DNA of 64,000 nt. Origin: Chelydra serpentina. Taxonomy: Eukaryota > Chordata > Testudines > Chelydridae. Location: assembly GCA_037349315.1 (NCBI GenBank), contig JBAIAC010000035.1, forward strand, positions 12,352,501-12,416,500. The letters run 5' to 3'. Each line of letters opens with the position of its first letter. Positions within the stretch are counted from its first letter, which is position 1. The notes under the pieces were generated by a model that had not been told where the DNA came from, searched no databases, and worked only from the letters and a program-made list of their open reading frames with translations. The position numbers were made by a program, and so were the translations under genes. Shown here piece by piece: positions 23,346 through 36,562 of the stretch.

Positions 23346-24993
23346 TCCCTTTACTACTCCCCACTCCACAATCCTTCAGACATTTTTGCTGTGTGCTCCT
23401 GGATCTTTTTCATTCCTATGCCTTTGAGAAGATGTGACCCCAAAAAACGGAATGCAGGACTTGCAGTGAGGACATACCATGTTCTCTAGCATTTTCCCAC
23501 CACAATTGAGTAACTCACTCACTGTTTTGACTGCTATTATACTTAAACAGATGTATGTTGAACTATCCACGATGCATAGATCTTCTTCCTGAAAGAGTAC
23601 AACTAATTTGGAACCCATCATGTATATAATGGGTGGTATGTTGACAGTGTTTCCAGTTTTAATATAGCCATTTTTTCTAGAAACACCAGAGATGCAAATG
23701 AAAGGAATTATCCAAGAATGGGGAATCCAGTTCATACTACTGCTTTGCATGCATGATGTTTTCAGCAAGGAGTTCTACTTAAATTTCTGTGACATAATAT
23801 GACCTTATGGTTGCAGATGGAGGAAGGAGATAAGGGGATTCCATGGCTAGTGCAATTACAGGACCAATACTTAGAAAAGTGTTGCAAGGTACAGTTGTCC
23901 TTAAAAGGTCTCAGGCCACTGCAGGGTTGTGTGTTCATTTTGGTGAATTTTAGGATGTATGGCCCAATCTCACAGAGAAAATACTGACCTATGTGATTTG
24001 ACAAAGGCCACAGGGAGGGAGCGCTGGTCAACACTGCCTCCTACAGCTGTGAACTTAGTCTTCCAACAATCAAGGGTCTGTGGCTATGGATGGCTGTCAG
24101 GGAACAAGCTACGATCTCTAACGCAGGATCATCGACAAGCTTTTAACCCTTTCCCTTGGATTGAAGAGGTTACATTTTCCAGGCTTGCCACGAGGAAGAG
24201 GGCCACAAGCAGACTTTTCTTGTAAATGAAAGCGGAGTCTGCTCTTTTACATTTCTTGGTGCTCCAACCCTGGAAGGAGGAAGGGCACAGCTGCAGGCTG
24301 CAAGTGCCAGCTTTGTGTCACATCTATAAATCTGTCTCATTGATCTACCAGTTTAGCAATCCGCACTTTGAGTAACTGTAATACCCAGTCCCTGGGATCC
24401 TTGAGTGGCGTGCACTGTGCACATACTGTACCACTGGTCACATAGAAAGCGGTCAGATGTTCTGCACTCTGTACAATATACCGGGACCTAAACTTCAGCT
24501 GGTTTCCACCTTTACTGGCTCCCTAAATTCTAACTTGCTGTCTGATTCCCTAGCTGCAAACTACACTAACTTCAGTTTGTTTTCATTTTTAACTCCCACC
24601 TGTTAGTCACTTGCCTCTGTTTATCCATTCATTTCTCACTTGGATGCCTAATTAACAGTCTAAACGCCAATACACTCCAAATGCCTTTTTAAATATGGAC
24701 CTAGTTCTTCTTTGCGGGCCCCCGAGCAAAAGTACACAGAATATAAAGACACAGTATAGACTGGTTAACCATATTATAATTTACATGTTAACCTGAAATC
24801 ATCTTGGGACTGTGAAAATAAATACCCTAGAAGGTTTGTGAAAAAGATTAAATATGTTGACGATCTTTACAACTTGATTTCCAGCATTCGAGAATTTAAA
24901 GTCAACACTAGCAATTCCTCAAAATAGATTTTTGGGCATATTTAATGCATGCCATTCCAGAAAACCCCTGTTTAGTTTCTAGGGGATTTACAA

Positions 24994-25019
24994 ACACACA
25001 CACACACACACACACACAC
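24994..25019 (+). repeat. (AC)n microsatellite
   Basis: Thirteen consecutive AC units in intron 1. A shorter CA run is at 56948-56964. Confidence 0.97.
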
Positions 25020-27162
25020 TTTTCCTAATTTGTTCTTTTGGAAAACCACTCTGTAAAAACACACAAAAAGCAAGAATAGTCCCTTTAGATTAAATTCATT
25101 AGCACTGAACACGACACTTCACATTATTTTAGCACATCAGCATTAGCCTTTGCAAAATTATAGCAGATGGCATTATTTTAAAGGTATTTTTTAAATGCAA
25201 AAGAGCGCTACTCTATACACAGCTATAGGCATTATCAACTATATCCATTTTAGAAAGCATGACATTTCTACAAAAAAAGTGTTACGGCAGCAAATCTATT
25301 AAGATATTTAGTAGCCAAACTGTTACAATAATTTCAATAACGTATTTATCGTACCTGGGAAGCATCTTTGTCCCCCAAGCAGTTCCACTTTTCAAAATCC
25401 CTATAAACTCCTGTTATGCCCAGCTGCCAACCCAGGTTAATAATAGCAATGAGCCATATTCATCCAAAACCACAAGACTGTCAGGTGACATATTGAGAGG
25501 TCTGAATTTAACTCAAACAAAAGACTCTCCATGCTGTAATGCAAAAAGCTTAATCCTGGCAACCGGATCATAAAACCAGCCTTAAAGAAAGCAGATCCCT
25601 GAAGCAAAATATGGGCTTTTGCACAAGGATCCATCTACACTGTCCTATAGTTTCATAACCAATCTCCTGTCCTTCCATTCTGCTGCTCAGTCCAGGATCT
25701 TTACTAAAGTAAACACTGTCTGTTTTTCCAGTTCCTTTGTCTCCTCAAGTGTATTACTGCGGAGGAGGGAAGATCGGCCTAATTCATTTGATAGCTAAGT
25801 GCTGCTTTGGCAGCCAACGTAGGCTGTACATGCCAGTTTAAATCTATCCTTCTTCGTTAGCGAATCCAATATGGGTTGAGCCTCATGACCAGAATCCCCT
25901 GGCAACTGTGGCTGCAGTGCTAAGCCCCCACGATCCACATTTGTCAGGAATTCAGACTGATCGAAGAAGAGGGGAGAAAAACAAAGCAGCTTGCTCTCAG
26001 ACACCTCCCCCTTGACATTCTTGGAAGCTGCAGGATGCTCCAGTCCAACCCTGGCTGACAGGCTGAGCCAGGCGAGTGGAAAAGCAAGCACTAATAGCCA
26101 TCATGTGACCCAGAGCTGTCACTATATGCCACCTGGATCTGCAACGAGCCTGCTAGCCAATCCCAGCTCTGCCTTAGATTCGTGCACACAGATTTCACCA
26201 TTAAAATATGGCCTTTAAAGGTTTAACAGTATAGGGTGCCTGCTTTATACTGGAAATCCAAAAATGATGCCCTACAATTATTCACATGTATTGCCCAGGT
26301 TTGGATTGTAGGTACACAGTTACAGTGCAGAACTTAAGTATGTTTCACGCTAAGTGAAAACAGAAACATTTTAGGTTTTCCAGCAACCTCCATCTTTCCC
26401 CACCATCAGTCTCCAACAGGAACAAAGAAGGCATTGTATGCTCTATAGAAGCTCATTAAGATTACAAGTAATCACGAACAGTCAAGACAATTGGATGGCA
26501 ATATACAGTTTAGAAACAGGAGATGTGTAATAAGACCTGCTAAGAAATCCTGACCAGCTTCAGAGCTGTAAACAAGGTTTCATAACTGCTCTTGGGGTAA
26601 CCCCTGGCCATAGAAGGAAGCGGTTTGGTAATACCATCACAAGAGCAAAAAGCTCAGTGTTTACAGGATTTGTCCCAACATCTTTGGAGTTGGGTGGACA
26701 GTGAAACATTGAGAAAGGTTCAGCATGTGACAAAAGGTGTTAAATATTGTGTGTGTAGATATAGCTCACATTATTAATTTTCTTATGATCTTAGACTATG
26801 AAATATGAAGAAGTAGAAAATGAACACACCGTGGGGACCATCACCCTTAAAAATTTGGGAGGAGCCCCCTTTAATTTTACTCTGTATCTGAAGATTTAAC
26901 GGTTTTGCTAGCACCTAGGATACACAGGGAGCTATCAGAATTAGTTTTCCAAAATTAGGATTTCTGCAGCATCCCCCCACCACAAAATTCACTGCTAATC
27001 TCTTAATTTCATAGAAGCGGAATGAGCTAATACATAGCTTCATAAACTTCATTCCTGGAGCCTGTCCTGCAGAGGATTTCCTACCTTCCAGGGTGAATTC
27101 CATTGAAGAACACAGAGTTCCTGTACAAACAGATGTGGAACACGCAGAATATGAGGACTCTA

Positions 27163-27235
27163 GGGGTGAATTCCCAGCTCCACTGAAGTCAATTGCAAAA
27201 ATCCCACTGACTTCAGTGGAGCCAGGATTTCACCT
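27163..27235. repeat. Short ancient palindrome (GGTGAA...TTCACC)
   Basis: Ends GGGGTGAATTCCCAGCTCC and GGAGCCAGGATTTCACC are inverted, with CACTGAAGTCAATTG and CCACTGACTTCAGTGG inside. It belongs to a group of small palindromes whose centres resemble TTGACTTCAAT. Confidence 0.75.
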
Positions 27236-27353
27236 CAAAACTCTACTTGAGTGGTGTCTTTTTGATCCCTTGTAATGGGAGCGGGAAATAAATCCCAGAA
27301 ATAGAAACTACAATCTCTTGTGCTCATTAGAGTGACTAAAATTAAGGACCAAA

Positions 27354-27485
27354 GCTCTGATCCTGCAAACAGTTATGCATACGTTCGATTTACCACTTAA
27401 CTAGTGAGTAATCCCAATGGAATCATCAAAACTACTCAAATGAGTAAAGCTAATCATGTGAGAAATTGTTGGCAGGATTGGTGCC
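27354..27485. repeat. Short ancient palindrome (GATCCTGC ends)
   Basis: GCTCTGATCCTGCAAACAG and GTTGGCAGGATTGGTGCC are inverted ends. AACTAGTGAGTAATCCCAATGG and ACTCAAATGAGTAAAGC lie between. Worn but recognisable. Confidence 0.6.
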
Positions 27486-27917
27486 TTAAACCCAGTTTCT
27501 GCTTTTCATATTCTCAGCTCCCTTTCAATGGGAATTATAAATAATAACATTTGACCCTGAGTTATCTTCTTGCTTACCAAGGGGCACAGCCAACAATACA
27601 GTAACATGCTCTTGCTAGAATGAAATTGCTTGAAAACCATCTATGTAATGCGCTCTGTATGCACTGCTCTCTAAAAAAGTCAATGATGTCAAAAGTGACC
27701 TTTTTCCTAGGAATGCAGCAGTGAGGAGTTGAGCCCAATGTATTATGTAAACATTTATTTACAGGAGTAACATCTGTAGTTTCCATATTATCTCACAGTA
27801 ACTTGATGCACATTAAAGAGATGAGCTTTGAAAGAGGACACAGCCACAGTCTAACAAGTGAGCAGGAAAAAAATCTGAACGGATATCACTCAAGATATGC
27901 TAAGTGAAGCCAAGCCT

Positions 27918-28237
27918 CAAGGATCGGCAACCTTTGGCCTGCGGCCCACGAGGGTAAGCCCCCTGGCGGGCCGGGCCAGTTTGTTTACCTGTCGCGTCCA
28001 CAGGTTCAGCCAATTGTGGCTCCCACTGGCCAAGGCCAATGGGGGCTGCGGGAAGCAGCATGGGCCGAGGAGTGTGCTGGCCGCCGCGTTCCGCACCCCC
28101 ATTGACCTGGAGCGGCAAACCGTAGCCAGTGGGAGCCACGATCGGCCCAACCTGCGGACGCAGCAGGTAAGCAAACTGGCTCGGCCTGCCAGGGGGCTTA
28201 TCCTGCCAGGCCGCGGGCCAAAGGTTGCCGATCCCTG
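27918..28237. mobile_element. Palindromic hAT MITE (GGATCGGCAACC end)
   Basis: A near-complete inverted repeat. The left arm runs CAAGGATCGGCAACCTTTGG, then GGGCCAGTTTGTTTACC and GGCTCCCACTGGCC. The right arm runs CAGTGGGAGCCACG, then GCAAACTGGCTCGGCC and CCAAAGGTTGCCGATCCCTG. It is GC-rich, so it mimics a small CpG island, and its long open frames on both strands are not genes. No target duplication is visible. Confidence 0.85.
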
Positions 28238-31174
28238 CTACAGACAGACAGCAACAACTGCCGCATCCTATACCGACAATACTCTGTATGTTTCAGGAAG
28301 GCCATAGGATAAGTTAGAAACACCACCAACATGATGCATGCATACAAAAACAGTCAACCTTTTCCTGTATGGCTACCCGAGACACATCCTGTTCTACAGA
28401 GATATATGGGTGGCAACAGGGCCCCACTTCTTCTGAGGACAATGGGAGTTTCTGGTCCCATAAGGAGCACAAGATCAGGCCTTGAGTTAGTAAAGGAGAT
28501 CTAATTACGCTATTGGTTATTTCCCACATACAGTTGTGTCCTCTTCCCTGTGCTATTAGTATGTAATTCATTTTGTGACAGAGTTGCAGCTCTATCACTG
28601 ATAGGTGCCTCCATGAAAAAGGACTTCTAAAAATTGTGTAGCTCAGAGACAGTTGCCTTAGTTTTCCATTTAGGCCAATGTTTTTTCATTGACTTCAACA
28701 GTGGATACAGATGCTCAGTGCCTCTGAAAAATCAGGCTGTTTATTTAGGGGCTTAAATATCAATTTAGGCAACACAGCTGGTAAATACTTTACAAGTTCA
28801 AAAATATTAAAAAGTTCAAAAGCAAAATTTGCCAAAATGTCCTTGCTGAGGCCCCAATCCCACAATGAACTCCACGATAGAGGATCCTAGGCTCTCTGCA
28901 CACTGAAGGTCTGCCTAGATGCGGGGGTCTCTTTGCATGCAGCAGCATCCAGGATTGAAGCCGGAGGTTTCGCGCGCATCCACAGCAGTCTGCCTGCACA
29001 GATCACAATACTAGATTGTTACAAACTAAGGCAACAAAGTACAGCTAAACCAGAATAAAATAACCAGTCACACAGAAAGGGGTTTATTGCCTTTACTTTA
29101 TACTGAGTCCGAGTCTTTCTAAACATTCAAAACTGCAGCCAAAGCACAAATGCAATTTTGGGGGACAAATCACTTGACTCTAAATTCCTGAGACAAAAAA
29201 GTTTATTCAAACCCCAAGTTCCGGCTAAATAAAGCAGTTTCAGCCATTTCATCCAATAGAAGAGAGCACAATGAATTATTTTTGCTTAGAATTTGCCTTA
29301 CGTAAGTAAAGTTCTCTCACATGCTCGGTGCATTTACACCAAAAACCAAAGCCAAGAAATGGTCCTATCTTTGACTATTAAGGCAAGATGATAGAATTGA
29401 AGCTAGGCCAGAAAAACAAAGTGAAAACCAATGATGATTTGATCTGAAACATGATTAGAAATACTTTCATCCCACTTCTCTATCAAATACTTCCCTTTTT
29501 GGAATTACTAGTGAGAAAGACTTAATTTTTTTCGCTTTATGTGCATTTTTGGATCATTGTAGAAAAGAACTACTGAATTCCTTGCTGGCTGGGAAGAGAA
29601 ATTGACAGTATTGAATAGAGAACAGTAAAGGTGTGGAATTGGAATATATGTATATGAATCCAGGCTTTCCCAGCAGCTTAAAGTCAGCAGCAAACAACAT
29701 AATGAGGAAGAAGGAAGGCAACCTAGATTTCCTCAGCACGATAACTGGTAGAAAAATGCAGCTCTTTCAATCTAGAGAAATTGTTAAGAGGATCATAGAA
29801 TCATAGATCCTGCCAACCTGCTTAGGCCCCCAGATTTATCTTCCTTAAAGAAAACTAGACCCTATGGTTTCCAATGAGAAATGCTTTTATATATACAATA
29901 ACAAAGCTTTAACGTAGGACCGAATCCTGCAAACCCTTTACACATGGTGCTCACACTGAGGCAAGAAGACTTCAAGTTGAAGTAATTACTTTTATTGACC
30001 ATTTAAAGGGGCTTGACCCTAAATAAGAATCTGACACAAAGAGTCCTTGAGCAATGCCACATGGGATTAACCTTCCTTTTCACATGGTAATGTTTGAGGT
30101 TGAGCAGGATGGCTGTCCCCCTTTAAAAACTACATGAAAAATTAAGAAAGTAAAGATGCCTAAAGAAAAAATAAACTATCAGAGAATGAATCTGATGCAT
30201 AGTTAAGCTACACTGGAACACTGGTGTTTGTTTTGTATCCAGTTTCCAACTGCCGTCTCCTATAAATAAGACATGAGACACCAAACAAACCTACATAATA
30301 CCAACTGGTACTGCAAGACAACAGGGCATTTTTTCCCCTGCCAAACAGTTATTTTATTGTGCACTCCCGGGTAATCAGAGAGCTGAATAATCTCTCCCTG
30401 TAGCTATTAAAAATAAAGAGTAAATAGTTTAGTGTTGTGTGTATTTAATGGAAAGTTTTGGAAAAAAATGCCAACACAAATCACTCCCGATAGATACAAA
30501 TAGCTATTGTAATAGAGTGGGGAATATGAACTTGTCTTCACTTAAGTCATATATTTAAAAAGCAAATGAAATTCTCTTCTCTGGAAAGGAAGCCTTTTTT
30601 AATGTGTTAATTTTTTTCTGTGTAATTCTGACAATGTTTTCTTTGATCCTTAAACCCATGTACAAAACTTTTGCCTTAGTCTTCCATCCCTTCTTCATAA
30701 TCTTAAAGACAACCTAACATTCAGTGGTGAAGCATCTACATTTACCTTCTACATAAAATTACCTTGCACACAATACGTTGCATTTCCCCCATTAAAACTA
30801 GCATCAACCTTTCCTGCAAGTTCCTAACTCTGTGAATTATTAATATGAAAAACTAATTTTGGCTTTTTCACAGTGCAGGACACGAAGCAGTCTCCATGCA
30901 ACTCAAGGTACTTGAACAAAAACAAGGTTACTGGCTTAAGTTCATGAGTTGCTAAGCCTATTTCTTACATGAATAAATGGTGAATTAGTACTTTAAATTT
31001 TGGAGGTCATATATATTTCCAATACATCAAAGAACTCAAAAAGGGCACACTGTGAAGATATGAAAACATTTACTATCAATAGAAGAGAGTCTGAATATAT
31101 GATCTCTGCTGCCACTGAATCTGAAGGTGTGTGGACCAGCTTTTCAGCGGATATAAATCAGCAAGTTTCCATTC

Positions 31175-31477
31175 CAGAATTGTCAATACCCAGCATTCAA
31201 AAATCATGAATCAGGCCCCCAAAATAACCAAATTCCCTTAAGAATCATGAGATTTTAAAAACACCACCACATTTGGGGTTCTTTTTATTTCCTTTCTGGT
31301 TTTTGAGCCTTTGGGAGTCATGTTCTCCAGCTTTTCTCTGCTAGACGGCTACAAACGTTTTTTTTTAAATCAGTTAAATCTGGCACTCTCATAATAATAT
31401 GCCTCCAGGAGCTGGAGCTTTAAGAAAAACAAGTATTGTAAGACTCTTGATAAAACTTATGAGAGCTGGCAATACTG
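31175..31477 (-). mobile_element. hAT-like nonautonomous element, reverse copy
   Basis: Left end CAGAATTGTCAATACCCAGC and right end TATGAGAGCTGGCAATACTG correspond to the element at 32140 in reverse. The middle shows the CTGGAGCTTTAAGAAAAACA block of the same family. Confidence 0.65.
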
Positions 31478-32139
31478 CTATTACTTCCATGGAGCTTCCG
31501 TGTTGATTGACACCAGCTTAGGGTCCTGATGGCCTATCATCCGCTTCTATACCAAGAAAAAGTAAATATTTTGTTTAAAACAGTCACGTAATTTCCTAAC
31601 ACAAGGACCAATTATCAAAGATTATGGAGAGAACTACCCATAACCTATAAACACGAATGTACTCATACAGCATATAGCCACACACTCAATATCAAAACAC
31701 CTCTGTGGGCTGGCATGGTGGCAGCAGGAGACCAGGGGCAATACAGGACCCCTGGTGATATAATTGGGATCCAAACAAAGGTCACCGATTGTACCATGTT
31801 TTCCTCCTTCCCGTCTGGTCAACTGATAGAAAAGCATTGAATGAAACCATCTGTTTTCTCCTGCAAGGGTGCGTGTGTCCATTCCCAGAACTCAAGGGCT
31901 CCGGAAATGACAGAATGACTGGGAAACTGTCAGGTCTGCCTGAAGAATTCCCCATTTGCAGCAAACCAAGCTGAATGAATTTATTTCCATTTCCCTGTCT
32001 CCAGCTACAGCTCAGCCAGTCCACCCTGGAATGCAGGAACTCAACTCAGCAATACGGACAGAGAGATGGACAGGAACTCCCTCCTCACAAGTGGACGTTC
32101 TCTGCCATTGCTCTATCTGACGACTACCCACCTCAAATC

Positions 32140-32373
32140 AGTACTGCCAACTCTCATAATTTTATTGTGAATCTCACAATACTTGGTGTTTTTCTTAAAG
32201 CCCCAGCTCCGGTAGTCGGGTGATAACAGGACAATCTCGGCTTTCATTTAAAAAGAAAAAAGTACCTAGCCCTTGGGGTGGCAGAGAAAAGCTTGACAAA
32301 GGCTCAAAGGCAAAAAATAAATGTTGCATTTTTAAAATCTCACGATTGTTGAATGCATGGAGTTGACAATACT
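32140..32373 (+). mobile_element. hAT-like nonautonomous element
   Basis: Starts AGTACTGCCAACTCTCATAA and ends GGAGTTGACAATACT, which are inverted ends. The interior has TAAAGCCCCAGCTCCGG and AGCCCTTGGGGTGGCAGAG. It belongs to the family also seen at 17091 and 31175. The target duplication is not clear. Confidence 0.65.
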
Positions 32374-32697
32374 GCAGCTGCTACGATACAGTATTTGATG
32401 CATCACTGATTTGCTGTGCTGATTCTAGAAAACTGCGTGCCAGGCCGCTCTGGTCTGTAACTCGTTGACCAGCAGAGCAGATTTCCCCAAAGCAGCCATG
32501 CACTGCTTTGTAACCCAAACAGACCATAACCAACGAACTCGTATTCAACAGGGCTGCAGTCCAGCTCAGGGGAGACACAGATGACCCCTGGTGGACATCT
32601 GCATCCTGCAACCACGGTGTGAGAAAAGACTCCAGCTCCATGGCATGAGGGCAGGCAAGCCAGTCTCATGCAGACCGAGGTTCCCAATAGGGTTGCC

Positions 32698-32743
32698 AAC
32701 TATCTAATGGCACAAAACTGAAACTGGATGCCTGGCAACCCTA
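32698..32743. mobile_element. Very short hAT MITE (46 bp)
   Basis: Ends TAGGGTTGCCAACTA and GCCTGGCAACCCTA surround almost no interior. The 8-bp flanks GTTCCCAA (32690-32697) and GTACCCAA (32744-32751) differ at one base. It is an extreme internal-deletion form of the 18045 family. Confidence 0.8.
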
Positions 32744-33227
32744 GTACCCAATGACCACCCCCAGAAGATCCACACATGCTGCTCCGGAGCCCAGTACATG
32801 ACAGAGGTTGCCAGCATCAATGAAGCAACCTGTTTATATATTTTAAAAACACGCTGCAGGGTTTGCTTCCCAAATCTTATAAGGGAAAAATACTGCCTTG
32901 CTTGTGAAACTGATATGGCTTGAACATGTAGTGTGGGGATCTGAGCATTCTTTGGCTATAGTCCACGTCCATATAATTGATTACGGTGGCTGCACTTGTG
33001 ACTAGGCGATAATTGAGAACCCAATAAATCTCCAGACAAGTATGTGCCAGCCGGACTTGGAAAGCGATTGCAACAGAGCCTCTGTAACTTGATGCAATTA
33101 AAAAAAAAATCAAAATTAAGATAGGCTATTAGTTATTTTTCACCCACAAATGCCAAACCAGCCTGAATGCCTCATTCTGCATTCCTTGGCTACCAATTGC
33201 ATCTCTAGCTGGACTCAAAGGGAGCTT

Positions 33228-33245
33228 GGGGGGGGGGGGGGGGGG
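33228..33245 (+). repeat. Run of 18 G
   Basis: An uninterrupted G homopolymer in intron 1. It may be miscounted in the assembly, and it can form a four-stranded structure. On the transcribed (minus-gene) RNA it is a C run. Confidence 0.95.
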
Positions 33246-33339
33246 CAGGCACAAGGACTGATATCTTTTAAAAGTCCTCCAATGTCTTGAAAACACACGT
33301 GTAAACTCAATCACTGGGATTTTTTCCAACAGCTCCATC

Positions 33340-33838
33340 CAGGGCCGTCCCTAGCCATTTTGGTGCCCCACGCAGCTCCTCCATGGGGGGTGCTTTGTGG
33401 GGCCCCAGGCCTCCACATGGAGGGGGGCTGGCTCAAGGCTTTGGCGGAGTGGGGGGGCTGGCCACTTCCTGCGAGAAGTGGAGTGACCCGGCCCCAGCCT
33501 GCTCTGCTCCCAGGCTTGGGGACCAGAGGGGAACCGCCCCCCAGCACTCACCGGCAGCGCAGCTGGGAGCTAGGGGAGCGGAGCAGGCTGGAGCTGGGTT
33601 GCTCTACCTACCGCCGTCGGTGAGTGCAGGGAGCCCAACCCCTCCTGCAGTCCTCAGGGGAGGGGCTGGCTGGAGTGGAGGCAGGGCTCGGGCAAAGCAG
33701 GGGTGGGAAGAGGCGGGGCTGGGGCGGAGGCTATGTGGAAGAGGCAGAGCAGGGGCTGGAGCAGCACACAACTATGTAGGCAACTAGGAAATTTGGTGCC
33801 CCAAATTTCCTGGTGCCCTATGCAGCTCCGTACTTTGT
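33340..33838 (+). mobile_element. GC-rich hAT-like element, right end lost
   Basis: Starts CAGGGCCGTCCCTAGCCATT, then GGTGCCCCACGCAGCTCC, and near its right side repeats GGTGCCCCAAATTTCC and GTGCCCTATGCAGCTCC. This is the pattern of a known vertebrate hAT end. It is cut at the junction with the MITE fragment at 33844. The long open frames inside reflect GC content only. Confidence 0.55.
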
Positions 33839-33843
33839 GTATG

Positions 33844-34006
33844 CGCGAGGAGTAAGCGGAGTCGACAGGGGAGCCTGCCTGCCGCGTCTGGACCCGCGGT
33901 AAGTGCTTTTTAGTTCAACCTAAGATACTTTGACTTCATCTACATTATTCATGTAGCTGAAGTTGCGTATCTTAGTTCGACCCGGGGGGTTAGTGTGGAC
34001 CAGCCC
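33844..34006 (+). mobile_element. Double-hairpin TA-MITE, left-truncated copy
   Basis: The right part of the family, from GAGGAGTAAGCGGAGTCGAC to the terminal AGTGTGGACCAGCCC. The right hairpin is retained, but the left inverted end and the ATTTATCGCG hairpin are missing. It directly abuts the hAT-like block ending near 33838, which suggests insertion followed by deletion. Confidence 0.8.
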
Positions 34007-34786
34007 TTAGAGTGTAGATTCTCCTGCAGTTTAGTCAATCCATTATCCCGGAGAGAAAATATTTGGTTGTGATTCAGGATTTCTCACACAAGGAAGAAGA
34101 CAGACGTCAGCAGTGATCCTCCAAAAGATTCACAATGACCTGGGTCTGAGTAACATTTTACTCCATCCCTCATGTGACCACTTAATTACGTGTTGATTCA
34201 TTCAGTCATGAGATACGAATGACACACAGGCAAATAAGGATGCAAGCCCTAACGCCAAAGAAATAGTCGTGCCTGTTCTGCCAGTTTCTGTCTTAGCAAA
34301 GCACAGAGGTGACATCCAGTTCTGACAGGCAAAATGGACATTTCTTTACATATAAGCCAATCTCCAAATCACTTCAACCTTTTGCTAAGAAACAAACATT
34401 TGAATGGTCTGGGAGTTGGGTGCCCAAGAGACCCCTAGTCATTTTATCCCCTGTCACAGAAGTTAAGACCAGCTGGGATATTCTTATTCTTAAATTCTTT
34501 AGACTGAACCTCGCAAGGAATGTAGGTAGAGCTCTAGGAGAGCAGGCCCTTTCTTCCGGTGATCCAGGTCTGAGCGGTTTCAGGATATGCTGCATTTATT
34601 TTATTTTAAGTGTATGAGCAACTTTCCTAGGATACAATCCTGGCCACGGCAGTATTTTTCAGGTTTCCTTTTGCCAAACAGCGTTTTTGTACTGGCCTGG
34701 CTGCTATAGCAACAGACTCTTTAAAAAAAAAAATCAAATCAATTTTCATTATAATGTAAACCAATTTAGCATCATTAGCAGGTATA

Positions 34787-34951
34787 GAATATCAGGGTTG
34801 GAAGGGACCTTAGGAGGTCATCTAGTCCAACCCCCTGCTCAAAGCAGGACCAATCCCCAATTTTTACCCCAGATCCCTAAATGGCCCCCTCAAGGATTGA
34901 ACTCACAACCCTTGGTTTAGCAGGCCAATGCTCAAACCACTGAGCTACAAA
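34787..34951 (-). mobile_element. tRNA-derived SINE, reverse copy
   Basis: Reverse complement of the same family as at 13241. The CR1-like tail is at the left (ATCAGGGTTGGAAGGGACCT), then TAAATGGCCCCCTCAAGGATTG, and the A-box region at the right (AAACCACTGAGCTA). The tail links this SINE to CR1 retrotransposition machinery. Confidence 0.92.
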
Positions 34952-35400
34952 CGGTGTGGACATTTACAATAGGAAAAGTTGGAGGAAATTAATCTACACG
35001 TATTTACTTGAACTAAAGCCTGAGGTGTTGACACTTAAAATATTTTAACACTTTCCATGTAAAATCTGGTTTCACAGTTATTTGAAACTGCAATTCAGTG
35101 TTACTCAGTGTACGTTAACTCATTATGCTATTGGATCATTTATAAAAATATTCATATGAAACTGACATTAAGTAATGGTGAACTAATGATTTTTCCACAG
35201 ACTATATTTTAGTTCATTTGGATGTGTTAGATACCTACAGCTTATTTCCATGATATTATTTCCAAATACTGCATGGGCTCTTTATATTCAACCTTGAATC
35301 TTTACTAGATAATTTATTTCAATAGTAACATTTTTAGACACTTGTGGCCTTATCCTTCCTCATGGGCCCTCTAATCAGAAAGGTTCCTTTACAAATATTA

Positions 35401-35530
35401 GGCCCTAATTCAGCAAACTATTTAAATATGTGCCTAACTCTAAGCATGTGAGTAGTCTCACTGAAATCAATGGAAATACTCAGGGGCTGGAAGTAAGGCA
35501 CACATTTAAACACTTTGCTGAATCAAGGTC
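35401..35530. repeat. Short ancient palindrome (GCCCTAATTCAGCAAA ends)
   Basis: GGCCCTAATTCAGCAAACTA and CTTTGCTGAATCAAGGTC are inverted. The inner arms are TAAGCATGTGAGTAGTC and GGAAATACTCAGG, and the centre is TCACTGAAATCAATGG. Confidence 0.7.
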
Positions 35531-35820
35531 TTTGGAATGCACCAAAAATTCAGTCTCAGTTACACAGGAACAACTGCAAGCTAAACACAGGTGTTGATTA
35601 TCTAAACAAGCGTAACAAATTAAGATATAGAGAATGAAATACAGTACAGTTATAAACTATTTATGGTGATGTTCCTATACACTCATATTGCATATTAGCC
35701 GATGAACTTCTAACACTACTGAAAATAAATTATGGCCAACATTTGTCATCTCGTCACTTCCAGTGATTCTTTGTCATTTGTTAAGAGCCAACAGGCTCTT
35801 GGCTTTGCACACAACGAATA

Positions 35821-36087
35821 GGGTCCGTCTACACAGCAACTGAACATCCGCAGTTGGCCCGTGTCAGCTGGTTTGGGCTGCAGGGCTGTAACACTACAGG
35901 GTAGACATCAGGCTCAGGCTGGAGCCTGGACTCAGGGACCCTCCTCTCTCTCAGGGTCCCAGAACTCACTCTCCAGCCCAACCCCCAAAAATCTACATCA
36001 CAATTTTATAGCCCCACAGCCCAAGCCCTGCAAGCCTGGGTCAGCTGACCTGGGCCAGGTGTGGATGTTTAATTGCTGAAGTCCCTG
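35821..36087. mobile_element. Palindromic MITE related to the 19984 element
   Basis: Starts GGGTCCGTCTACACAGCAAC and has inverted arms TGTCAGCTGGTTTGGGCTGC and GCCTGGGTCAGCTGACCTG. The centre is GGACCCTCCTCTCTCTCAGG, and GTGTGGATGTTTAATTGC lies near the right end. Same family as the element at 19984, more diverged at the right end. Confidence 0.75.
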
Positions 36088-36478
36088 AACAACTTGAAAT
36101 TCGAGGGCCTGATCCTGCAAACATATTACTGAGTACAGCAGTCAACACCTGTGTTTAACTACAAGTAGTCAAGGACCGTATTCATGGCAATAGGAGCAAC
36201 ACTCAGCAGCAGCTGTTTGAAGGACATAAAAGACAGCTGCATCTATCATAAGGCACACTGGGAAACAGACAGGAAGGTATACAATGAGGAGGTTTGGTTT
36301 TTTTCCCCCTCTCATACAATACTGGGATGGAGAAGACATGAGAGGTTAATGTTTGTGAGCATTGCTCTCTATCTTTTCGACTGAGATGGCCCCCACAACC
36401 ACAGTGCCTGAACACCTCCCAGTCTGAAAGGTAGTTCTCCTCACCACACTCCCATGAGTCTGGGAGGTGCTTTTCCCC

Positions 36479-36562
36479 CATATTGCAGATAGAAAACTGA
36501 GGCACAGAGACACTAAGTGACTTGTCCAAGGTCACCCAGGAAGTCTGTAGCCAAGCAAGGTT
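36479..36562 (-). repeat. MIR core fragment
   Basis: GAAAACTGAGGCACAGAGACAC followed by AAGTGACTTGTCCAAGGTCACC is the reverse complement of the MIR core. Confidence 0.8.

Noticed and set aside
27897..28307. A 136-residue frame and apparent CpG island
   Set aside because: It is the palindromic hAT MITE at 27918-28237, which explains the GC content and frames on both strands.
33360..33787. GC-rich open frames, including one of 134 residues
   Set aside because: They lie inside a hAT-like repeat and translate to low-complexity sequence.
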